NCBI RefSeq assembly: GCF_000149955.1
Contig: NC_030995.1
Location: 124,001-188,000, forward strand
Length of the DNA stretch: 64,000 bases
Source: Fusarium oxysporum f. sp. lycopersici 4287
Taxonomy: Eukaryota > Ascomycota > Sordariomycetes > Hypocreales > Nectriaceae
Direction: 5' to 3'
Part shown: in pieces, positions 33,227 through 41,135 of the stretch
Layout of the letters: each line of letters begins with the position of its first letter
Numbering within the stretch: the first letter of the stretch is position 1
Notes under the pieces: model-generated
What the model was told of the DNA's origin: nothing
What the model saw: the letters and a program-made list of their open reading frames with translations, nothing else
The model's database searches: none
Translations under genes and position numbers: made by a program

Positions 33227-33938
33227 GGCGTATAGTGATGTTATATGAATAATACTTAAGTTTAAGTAGTTGTCTCTTGCAAAGCAGTGATAGTCTGAAG
33301 ATATATATGCAAATCCTCTGCTATACTTTTAGCTACAAATGTTCTGCTCAATGAGTTGCATTACACGCCCTACTCAGCCCTGAGATTCTGCTGACGAATA
33401 CTAATCCGTAGGCGAGTAAGGCTTCGCCCTATCCTTGACATCGAGAAACCTGTTTAGCCCCTGTCTCTGACCACCCATAATTTGGCCCCCAATGGAGGTG
33501 AAATTATCAGCTGTGCTAGTAGGCGCTGTTCTGGAAGGGTGGGTTAGCTGAAACAATTGAACCGAGTGCGAGCGCTAAGCCTACTGGATGCAGGGGGGCT
33601 TGCTGACTTGCGAGGGGCTGCAAACTGTCAAGTCCGACGGACATACCAGGATATGATTGGAGTTACAGGGTAAGACGTGATTGGCCATCCGTGTGGCGGA
33701 GTGTCATAAGGCTGTGCTGATTGATAATTGATTCAACCAGTGACTCTGATCAGTTGTGAAACTATGTCAAACATTGAAATATAAAAGTAAGTAACTTCCC
33801 AGTTACTCCAAATCTCAATATTAAATAAGCTGATACAGCATCCCTGATCCATCACTTTGGACCAAAACTCTTATCCTTCACACCTCAACACTGTACATCA
33901 ATCATCTCATACAGATTATCATTCCAGTCCCCATCAAA
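33227..33938. other. Intergenic, divergent promoters
   Basis: About 710 bp between the minus-strand membrane-protein gene and the plus-strand gene at 33939. No repeat or RNA gene seen. The 100 bp before 33939 are rich in A and C, like a fungal leader. Confidence 0.5.
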
Positions 33939-34651
33939 ATGTCAAACAGCAGATTGAGAGGACCGCCGCTACCCAGTCTGGTACAAGGCTCATCGCTGCA
34001 AGCTCAATTACAGAGCGAAGGCGCCCAGATCTGGCGAAACAACAATCGCCCTCTTATTGAACACATCATCAACCATGCAACTCCCGGTTACGTTACAAAA
34101 GTCGTCTGGCTCCAAGAGAAAAGCATCATCGAGCATGAATACTTATTGATGTGCGTCAAGACCAACGATGGAAAACTGTCCTGGATGCGGATTGAACGCA
34201 TGGGTGAACTACCTGTAGGCTCGGAGCCAGTAACGCTCTGACAGACCAGGCACAATTGGTCGTAACTCTTGCACCATCCCGAGAAAACCTCATCTGTGAT
34301 GATAGGGTTCTCGTGGAGGCTGACCTGGACACAAACGCGGCACGGTTGAGCAACGTCGCCAAGCTCATACTGATAGTGCACAACGAAGAGCCGCAGTATC
34401 ATATCCAATGGCATAACTGTTGGTGGCTTGCGCGGGTCGTTATGCAAGTGCTTTCAGAGACATATATGCACGGTAATAAGAAGCAGAGGAAGAAGGTCGT
34501 TAGTCGGTGCGATTCTTCTCACAATAAACATGTCCGGGGTATGAGTGCTGGAGGACCATTTGCGGGGATTGGGCAGTTGGCGACCATTAGACATTTTAAT
34601 AACCGCAAGAAAAGGATTACGGCCAACTTTACTCAGTCTTTATATAGTTAG
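33939..34651 (+). CDS. Hypothetical protein with H...NC motif (possible NlpC/LRAT-like fold)
   Basis: Start ATG 33939 in good context (CAAAATGTC). A 41-nt intron (34204–34244, GTGAAC...CTGACAG) joins exons 33939–34203 and 34245–34651 into 223 aa; without it the frame stops at 34239. The intron is short but the joined frame is exact. Two small blocks stand out: EHEYLLMCVKTNDGKLSWMRIER at about residues 67–90 and IQWHNCWWLARVV at about 150–162. A histidine on a strand followed later by Asn-Cys-x-x-[FWL] at a helix start is the pattern of permuted papain-fold enzymes (LRAT, NlpC/P60), and the same pattern is clearer in the gene at 39422. The assignment is inference; the Cys neighbourhood lacks the usual second histidine. 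No signal peptide. Its role is unknown. Confidence 0.55.
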
Positions 34652-35404
34652 CATCGGTGCTGTTTAGGTAGTGTTTGGGTATATTTAGAGGAATATTCTT
34701 TTGCTATTTTATAGATTTTACTGCATAGCGCAAGATTGTATTTTATCATATCCAAAGTCACCATTGATATCTTCCCTAACACCACTTAATGAGAACAACA
34801 CGACCGGAGATCACGGGCATGAAACGTTGCCTAGCTTTTACGCTTTGTAGTATAGATTACGAGGTTCTGTAGATCCTCATTCCCAGAGCACGATTTATAC
34901 TTTAAACCGTCAAACTCAGGCTACAACTCAATAAATCTGCCGTAAGTAGTACAGTGGCTTGAGTTACCTAATCTCAACAGACTTCGAAGACTTTGTCTTC
35001 GGATAAAGCGGAACAATTGAATCCAAGACAAGAACTAAGAGCATAAGCAAATAAAACCATAAGTACGAAACCTTAACAAGTAGTAACTGCCGCTCAGGTG
35101 ACTATCGGCAGTTAAGAATTAAATTTAGAACTTGCTCGGATACTACTCCAGAGGCTAGGAAATTAAGTAATTGCTTTTTAATGCCCAAGATATAGACGGT
35201 GAAAATAAGTTTCAGCCACAGGTTTTATTTCTAATGTGGTACTGGACTTCATGAATGGTCCAAGCATCTTACCGACTTTACTCTTGAGCCTTTGCAAGGG
35301 TTGCAGTTATACGGGGGTACAAGCTTTCAGCCACAGGTCATAGCTGTAAATAACACATCAAGCGACTCAATTCTGCGTTCTATGTCCTGTCTTGATATCT
35401 CATT
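34652..35404. other. AT-rich intergenic region
   Basis: About 750 bp, AT-rich, with no gene. A 14-bp sequence (TTTCAGCCACAGGT) occurs twice, near 35210 and 35327. Nothing else was seen. Confidence 0.4.
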
Positions 35405-35416
35405 ATATATAAATAT
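35405..35416 (+). promoter_or_regulatory. TATA box of the cysteine-rich secreted protein gene
   Basis: TATATATAAATA lies 124–135 bp upstream of the ATG at 35540, followed by a CT-rich leader with many TC runs. This is a strong TATA for a fungal gene and suggests high inducible expression. Confidence 0.55.
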
Positions 35417-35539
35417 CAGTCTATTGCTCGTCTAGAAAATATATCATCACTCACACACATTCTCTTCAGTCTTCTATAACATCTTCAATCAACTTACTCA
35501 AAGCTACTCCTCCAAACAACTCTCAACCAATTCTTCACC

Positions 35540-35893
35540 ATGCGTTTCACCGGCATCACCGCAGTCTTCCTCGCAGCTCTCGTGACCGACCACGTTCACG
35601 CCAACGAGCGCTGCACCAATCAGCTCACCAACGACTGGTCCCGTCGCTACGAGGCTTGGTCCAACAGCTGGGTCCCCAATGCCGATGCCGTCTGCGGCAA
35701 TCTCTGGTCTAACCTCGGTCAATACCCTGAGTGCGCTGATGTGAGCGACCAGTACTGTGGCTACGACAACAGCGGTTCTTCCCTCGTTTGGGCGTTTACT
35801 ACTGGAAGTGGTTGTGAGGCGCGATCGGTCATGGATTCTTGGTATTGGGCTACTAAGAACCAGTGGGGCAACATTGATTGCAGGCAAGGATAG
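35540..35893 (+). CDS. Small secreted cysteine-rich protein (effector-like)
   Basis: A 117-aa protein from ATG 35540 in a perfect fungal context (TTCACCATGCG). The first 20 or so residues are a signal peptide (MRFTGITAVFLAALVTDHVHA, cleavage likely after VHA). The mature part of about 95 residues has six cysteines (near residues 26, 52, 64, 72, 94 and 114), compatible with three disulphides, and is rich in Trp (six or seven), Asn and Ser. I do not recognise a named family. Small size, signal peptide and even cysteine number are the usual features of fungal apoplastic effectors or antimicrobial proteins, but no function is shown. It sits alone behind a strong TATA box within the accessory block. 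No frameshift or internal stop. Confidence 0.78.
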   Translation: MRFTGITAVFLAALVTDHVHANERCTNQLTNDWSRRYEAWSNSWVPNADAVCGNLWSNLGQYPECADVSDQYCGYDNSGSSLVWAFTTGSGCEARSVMDSWYWATKNQWGNIDCRQG

Positions 35894-36164
35894 GCGGTAA
35901 GTCTCTCCGTTATAATGAAGATTTTTCTATTCTGATTTGGGGGTTTAGGACATGGGATGCCACGGTGGCGGGGAAGGAAGAGGGTTCTGTTCGGATTGAT
36001 AGGCACCTAAAGATTGTATACGTGCGGCTGAAGAATGCCATTGGCTGTATAGGGTTACTATAATTCACACACTTAATCAAGATTTTGTACGAGCTTGAAA
36101 CTGTTGTCATATATACTGGGCTGATCGAGAAGTGGACTTTCCCCTACCAGGGATAGACATTTTC

Positions 36165-36660
36165 TCATCTTCGAACAGGCCGTCTTGGTAATAGAACACC
36201 ATCATGGCAAACGCCATATTCATTGAGTGAACTCAAGGCTTGATGCAACAGGGGCTCAATACCTTGCTCATCCAGGACGGCGCCATCAGGTGTTGAGAGG
36301 CTAGACCCTCCGATGTCTGAGAGTATCAGGGCACGGGAGTTTGCATACTGAATCTTGCCGTAGAGCTTGGGGGTTGTGAGGCCCTGAATAGGTCGCAGTC
36401 TGTTGTACGCGATGACTTCATGGTCAATTTCCACTTCCCAGTTCTCTTTTTGACGTTTTAAGACGATCTTGTCTAGTAAGAACCACTCGGGGAATTTGCT
36501 CTGCAGCCATGAACCAGTGGCTTTCGATATAATCCTGAAGAAGGATTCGATTATTCCCCAATGAACCTCTTGTGGATTCTCAGTCGTAGGACGTTGAGAT
36601 GAGCATGATCTGATGCAGCTCCACTAGCTTGAATAGTTCGAGTGCCAAATCGCAAGTGCT
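36165..36660 (-). pseudogene. Protein-kinase-like domain relic
   Basis: On the minus strand, from about 36600 to 36165, an open frame reads WEVEIDHEVIAYNRLRPIQG, then LYGKIQYANSRALILSDIGG and LNEYGVCHDG. This corresponds to the kinase-like domain found in many fungal proteins (…YERLRPLQG…LSDIGG…HDDxKLDNF). It breaks at the catalytic loop: after CHD the frame departs from the expected D-x-K-x-x-N and stops at 36165–36167. Upstream, a segment in another frame (ELFKLVELHQIMLIST) looks like the N-terminal continuation, giving a second frame change near 36600. The DFG region is absent. It is probably a truncated remnant rather than a working kinase. Confidence 0.6.
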
Positions 36661-36699
36661 GGTGTGCGAGGTGGTTAGCAGGTTAAGGAGGAGTCGGGT

Positions 36700-37088
36700 A
36701 GACGATGTAGCTCACCATGGCTGCATGAAGTGCAACTTCTCCGTCCGTGCAATTGCCCGACTTACATGTGGTGCTTCCATCGGAGTATTGCATTGTGAGA
36801 TTGTACTTGAGTGTTAGAATAAACAAGTGTTTTGGATGTTTTGATGACTTTTGCGCGGAGGTACTGACAATATCGCGACGCGTCAAGCAGGCAAGAAACC
36901 GTAAGACCTCATCCTAAGTGACAAAAGTACTTAAAGGAGGTTTAGCATAGCATAGTCTGCCTTTAGTTTACTCGTTTCATTTTTCTTTTCTTTTCTTTTT
37001 TTAGCAACTTTGTTTAGCGTCAATAGTTTTATTGCTCCTTAGTGTTAGAATAGCATATAGAGGGAGATCAACCTCAAGATTCGCAATC
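36700..37088. other. Intergenic region with pyrimidine tract
   Basis: A CT-rich stretch at about 36976–37001 is followed by AT-rich DNA; this is upstream of the SirTM–macrodomain gene. No gene or RNA seen. Confidence 0.4.
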
Positions 37089-37126
37089 TATCCCACTCGG
37101 GCATCCCACATTATCCGAGTGGGATA
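37089..37126. promoter_or_regulatory. 12-bp perfect inverted repeat (CGG-N14-CCG), candidate regulator site
   Basis: TATCCCACTCGG (37089–37100) and CCGAGTGGGATA (37115–37126) are perfect inverted repeats with a 14-nt spacer. The inner ends form CGG-N14-CCG, the arrangement bound by dimeric Zn2Cys6 regulators. It lies 153 bp upstream of the SirTM–macrodomain ATG at 37279 and just before a TATA-like stretch (about 37197). It could alternatively be an RNA hairpin or a remnant of a mobile element. Confidence 0.5.
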
Positions 37127-37278
37127 AGAGCAAACCTCATCAAAGGATCAAATTTGTCAGTGCTGATTATTCCTTTCCCATCATACGATTGTGATGCTAT
37201 ATATTTGGCCAGTTACTTAATTATTCCCGGGTTGCATTTGAATGCAGTCTAAATCAACTACAGTCGAACAAAATCATC

Positions 37279-39072
37279 ATGAGAACAACCCTCACAGGAA
37301 CCGCCTCTGTCTTAGACACAACTCTTACACGCCTCATAGACGATGTTATAGAGAATGGGTCCAGTTTTCTTGCCGATGATGAGAACTTACAGCACTATAA
37401 ACAACATCTAAGCCATCTTGAAACAGCATCAAAGATAGCACTGCTCCGAGAATGCCTGTGCGTGCGACCGCCTTTGCCGCTTCTACCGGAGGATCTCTTA
37501 CAAAATATCGATTTTATTCTTACGCGTGTTCGGCAACATAAGATCCTTACTCCAATTTTCTCACTGTCGCCTTCGCGCTTAATCAAACATGGCGATCATG
37601 GGGCAACGAGGATCCATCTCTGGAGAGGCGATATCACGACTTTGACTGGTGTAACAGCCATCACCAATGCCGCGAACAGTCAGGGCCTGGGATGTTTTCA
37701 ACCAACTCATCGATGTATCGACAACATCATCCATGCTGAGGCAGGACCACGGCTACGGGAAGAGTGCTTCCAGCGGATGCAGGCCAGAGGGAAAGAGCTT
37801 GAGCCTGGAGAGGTACTTGTCACTGAAGGTCATGCTCTCTTCGCTTCTTCAGTAATGCATACCGTTGGGCCACAGCTAAAGAGAGGTGCTTCACCTACAG
37901 AGACCGAGAGAAGGCAACTGGCGAAGTGCTATGAGTCAATTCTTGAAGCGTTGGAGCTTTTACCGTCTGACGAAGATGGTAGCAAGTCTATTGCTCTTTG
38001 TTGCATTTCGACAGGCTTGTTTGCATTTCCAGCCGATGAAGCAGCTGAGATAGCAGTGTCAACCGTCACGTCCTGGCTTCAGAAGCATCCGTCAACGACG
38101 ATTACAGACGTTATCTTCAACACGTTCACCCAATCAGATACCGAGCTGTACTCGAAAGTTCTTGGACCTTCACCTACAAAATCGATCTCGCCCGTCGAAA
38201 ATACGCCGCAAGGTTCTCTCAGCTTAGCACGCGAGTGGCTATCCTCAGCAGACGCTGTCCTCGTTACAGCCGGCGCAGGTCTATCAGCCGCAGAAGGCCT
38301 GGACTATCACTCCCGAGAGCTCTTCAAGAGGAACTTCCCAGGATGCCTCAAATTTGGTTTGACATCACTATACAGTGTCTTTGGCTTCAACGACTGGCCT
38401 TCGGAGGAGCATCGATGGGGATATTTCTTCACTCATTTAAACATGGTAGCGAACTGGTCAAACACGCCGACTTACCAAACTCTGATTCCATGGCTGAGGA
38501 ATTTTGGGCAAGACGCGTTTGTGCGCACGTCAAATGCTGACGGGCTGTTTCTCGCCAATGGCTGGTCGAAAGAGCGACTTTCTACGCCGCAAGGCTCGTA
38601 TGGATATTTACAGTGCCTGAATAACTGCAGAGTCGACGCTGTCGTGTCATCGGCTCCTCTTGTAGCTGATGCAATGCCTCACATTGATAAGGCGACGCAA
38701 AAGCTGATGGATTCAAGCAAAATTCCTCTCTGCCGGTTCTGCGGCTCGAAAATGAGTATCTGCGTTCGAGCGGGCTCGTGGTTCAATCAAGTGCCCTACC
38801 AAGAAGGCGAAGCTCAATGGAAAGCATGGAAATCTCGGGTTCTAAGAGAGAAGAAGAATTTGGTGATTCTGGAACTTGGTGTCGGAATGAATACGCCTGG
38901 AGTATTGCGATGGCCGAATGAAGATTTGGTGATGCGAAGTGACGGGCGAGTCAAGCTGATTCGTGTTGGCATGGGCCCAGAGGCGATGGTGCCATGGGAG
39001 CAGGAAAATGAGGGTCTGAGCACTTGTATTCAAGGCGACATCGGGCGCGCGATTCCTCTGTTGCTGGAATGA
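37279..39072 (+). CDS. Macrodomain–SirTM (class M sirtuin) fusion protein
   Basis: A single-exon, intact 597-aa protein. An N-terminal helical region (1–105) is followed by a zinc-type macrodomain: RGDIT (116–120), NAANS (130–134), GCFQPTHRCIDN (138–149) with the Cys and His expected to bind zinc, and ISTGLFAFP (243–251). From about 315 comes a sirtuin fold of the M class: GAGLSAAEG (332–340), WGYFFTHL, TSNADG (417–422), a Gln-Gly (438–439) in place of the usual catalytic His, and a zinc ribbon of Cys446, Cys450, Cys485 and Cys488. In bacteria SirTM ADP-ribosylates a lipoylated GcvH-like carrier and the partner macrodomain removes the mark, linked to oxidative stress. Having writer and eraser in one chain is the fungal arrangement. 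The natural target here is unknown, and no lipoyl carrier or ligase gene is nearby. Confidence 0.88.
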   Translation: MRTTLTGTASVLDTTLTRLIDDVIENGSSFLADDENLQHYKQHLSHLETASKIALLRECLCVRPPLPLLPEDLLQNIDFILTRVRQHKILTPIFSLSPSRLIKHGDHGATRIHLWRGDITTLTGVTAITNAANSQGLGCFQPTHRCIDNIIHAEAGPRLREECFQRMQARGKELEPGEVLVTEGHALFASSVMHTVGPQLKRGASPTETERRQLAKCYESILEALELLPSDEDGSKSIALCCISTGLFAFPADEAAEIAVSTVTSWLQKHPSTTITDVIFNTFTQSDTELYSKVLGPSPTKSISPVENTPQGSLSLAREWLSSADAVLVTAGAGLSAAEGLDYHSRELFKRNFPGCLKFGLTSLYSVFGFNDWPSEEHRWGYFFTHLNMVANWSNTPTYQTLIPWLRNFGQDAFVRTSNADGLFLANGWSKERLSTPQGSYGYLQCLNNCRVDAVVSSAPLVADAMPHIDKATQKLMDSSKIPLCRFCGSKMSICVRAGSWFNQVPYQEGEAQWKAWKSRVLREKKNLVILELGVGMNTPGVLRWPNEDLVMRSDGRVKLIRVGMGPEAMVPWEQENEGLSTCIQGDIGRAIPLLLE

Positions 39073-39421
39073 AGCGGCGATCGCCAATTATTTGTAGAAG
39101 AATTAATAGAAGTCATAAAGAATGTAGATCATTCACTGCGCCTCAAAGACAGCCCTACGTTAATTTTATGTCGTCACAAGTGACTTTCAGCCCATTCTGA
39201 ACAAGTCACGCGTCATCAGGTGCAGCGCAAAAGAGGCGCATGATGCCAAGCGTGGATACCACTGTAGTTCACCGGCATATCCGTGTGGCTGTGAAATTTA
39301 CCGCCCCAAAATTTCTACTAAAAACAACACGCAGGCCAACATTTCAATCCTCAATAATTTCCGGCTTTCGTTCGCGAATTAACAAACAAAGCACCGCGAT
39401 ATGGTAGTGTTATAGCAAAAA
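39073..39421. other. Intergenic region
   Basis: About 350 bp between two same-strand genes. No gene, RNA or repeat seen. Confidence 0.5.
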
Positions 39422-40338
39422 ATGGGACTGGAGGCCCTGAACAAGCTCGCCTCAGCTGGTGAGGCTGTTTATCAGAACCTCTCTAAAAAATGGTGATTTC
39501 CGAAAAGCTCCACTGGTGGGATAAGTTACTGATTGTTAAAAGGGATGAGAGAAAGCGACGGCAGGCGGAAGAGGCATGGCTTGCGAAACACGCTGAAGAA
39601 ATCCGTCAGCGAAATGAATTTCTTTCTCTCGTCACGAGTAAAGTCACAGGCGATTCAGCGCTCGAAATGGCACCTCTCCGCTGCAACCCGCGCGAAACTC
39701 AAAGAGCAGTATTCCTCGTCACAACGCCCATCTCCTTTGGCGTACTTGAAGTCTCACAGTCAAGCTATAAACTATTAGCGAGACATGTCGGCATGAGTCT
39801 GAATAGCGTGAGTCATTGGGCAGTCTGCGTTATTGATAGAGGGCTGGGGAAGTGCTATTGCTATGATTTAATGAGCGATCGGCTGGAGTTGACGATGTTG
39901 GGGAAGAATTACTTCAGAGTTGCTGTTATTACGGAGGAGTTTGTTGAGACGTGGAGTTCGTGTTATTATATTGGCGAGACGACCAAGACGCATGAGGAGA
40001 TTCAAGCGATAGGTGAGTTTATTTGCATAGAGAAGGAGGGAGCGTTTACTGACTTTGGAGTAGGACAGCATCATATCGGATTGAATCCTCGGTATAAACT
40101 GCTATCGAATAATTGTCAGCACCTGGTTGACAGTCTTGTCAAGGAACTTTGCAATGGCAAAGTCATCAGCCAGGCAAAGCTGGACGAGGAGTTGTCGCTT
40201 GCGTCACCAAAGATTGCACGCGACTTACTTGTTGGGAGGATAAGGTCGAAAATGGATGTCGGTGGGGAGACCGAAGACAGTCCGTCGATCAAAGAGCATT
40301 TGGACGCGATCAAAAGTCACTGGAGCGACAGAAAATAA
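39422..40338 (+). CDS. NlpC/LRAT-like (permuted papain-fold) putative enzyme
   Basis: The ATG at 39422 (GCAAAAAATGGGAC) opens a short first exon (MGLEALNKLASAGEAVYQNL), joined by a 50-nt intron (39493–39542) to the main part; a second intron of 51 nt (40013–40063, GTGAGT...TACTGAC...TAG) keeps the frame whether spliced or not. The spliced protein is 271 aa. A charged, probably coiled region at 25–50 is followed by the catalytic-type blocks SVSHWAVCVIDRG (H-box) and LLSNNCQHLVDSL (N-C box). This order, His on a strand and then Asn-Cys-x-His, is that of LRAT-like and NlpC/P60 permuted papain enzymes: acyltransferases, thiol hydrolases or deamidating proteases. Which reaction applies is not readable. 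No signal peptide. It lies just downstream of the SirTM fusion on the same strand. Confidence 0.68.
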
Positions 40339-40652
40339 TTCATCATGATACCCAGGGTAGGTTGTTGAATGATAAGGCATTAATGTCTTGATACCCGCGC
40401 TTCGGAATTAATTAGTTGTAGAGAAGACTTCAAAGGGAATAAGAAGTAATTTATCATATTAATTAGGATAAGAGACTAAGACCTGAGTTTTCCGATAATC
40501 TGCCTCGTGAAGACAATTATGCACGTGAAGATGATCACTGGGGTTGAGAAAAGGAAAGGACAGCGACAGAGGCAATAAGCGAGACATATCTATATATACT
40601 ATAGTCTATGGCTCTGCTGTCACCAATAGCTATTCCTCCGCTTCGGAGATCT
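40339..40652. other. Intergenic region before the tRNA
   Basis: About 310 bp between the NlpC/LRAT-like gene and the tRNA. No feature seen. Confidence 0.5.
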
Positions 40653-40738
40653 CCCCGAATAGCTCAGCTGGAAGAGCGTTCGGCTGTAATTGTTAATCTG
40701 ACACCGAAAGGTCACTTGTTCGATCCAGGTTTCGGGGA
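40653..40738 (+). tRNA. tRNA-Tyr (GTA) with 13-nt intron
   Basis: CCCCGAA (40653–40659) pairs with TTCGGGG (40731–40737), followed by discriminator A. The D arm is GCTC-AGCTGGAA-GAGC. The anticodon stem TTCGG/CCGAA encloses CTGTAA with anticodon GTA at 40686–40688. A 13-nt intron at 40690–40702 sits after position 37, the canonical place, and eukaryotic tRNA-Tyr genes typically have one. The T arm is ACTTG-TTCGATC-CAGGT. The first pair is C1–G72, the identity pair of eukaryotic tRNA-Tyr. The A box (TAGCTCAGCTGG) is perfect; the B box (TGTTCGATCCA) deviates from GGTTCGANTCC. Runs of five T at 40751 and 40759 act as pol III terminators. Mature length is 73 nt before CCA. Confidence 0.85.
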
Positions 40739-40750
40739 GCTCAAATTCTA

Positions 40751-40763
40751 TTTTTGCATTTTT
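40751..40763 (+). terminator. RNA polymerase III terminator of tRNA-Tyr
   Basis: Two TTTTT runs (40751–40755 and 40759–40763) lie 12 and 20 bases after the tRNA end, which is typical for pol III stop sites. Confidence 0.6.
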
Positions 40764-41135
40764 CCACACTCGCCCCAGCACTTATGCCTCCATTCATCCA
40801 GACCAATGCCACCTGTCCCGTAATTTATGCAATCCAAGCCATTTTTTTTTTCTTGCGCCATTCGTGCCACTTGGCCCATATTTGGATATTAGGCAAATAG
40901 GAGCTTTGCTGCGTGATAGTCTCTGATGACTATGTCCAGTCAAAATGATTGAATCTGAGGGGTTTCAAGTGCTGAGATGAGAATGTGCTGACGCACGTCA
41001 TCTTTTGATATGGGGAGGATGCGTGAGGGTGAAGTTGGTGGTCAGTCGTCTCGTGAGATATTGGGTCATTTATTCTCTCCCGTCATCGATGACGGTTCTC
41101 AAACCTAGCATCAATTTGTAGATACGACTGCCAAA
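40764..41135. other. Intergenic region
   Basis: About 370 bp before the F-box gene. A run of ten T lies at about 40842–40851. No gene seen. Confidence 0.5.
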
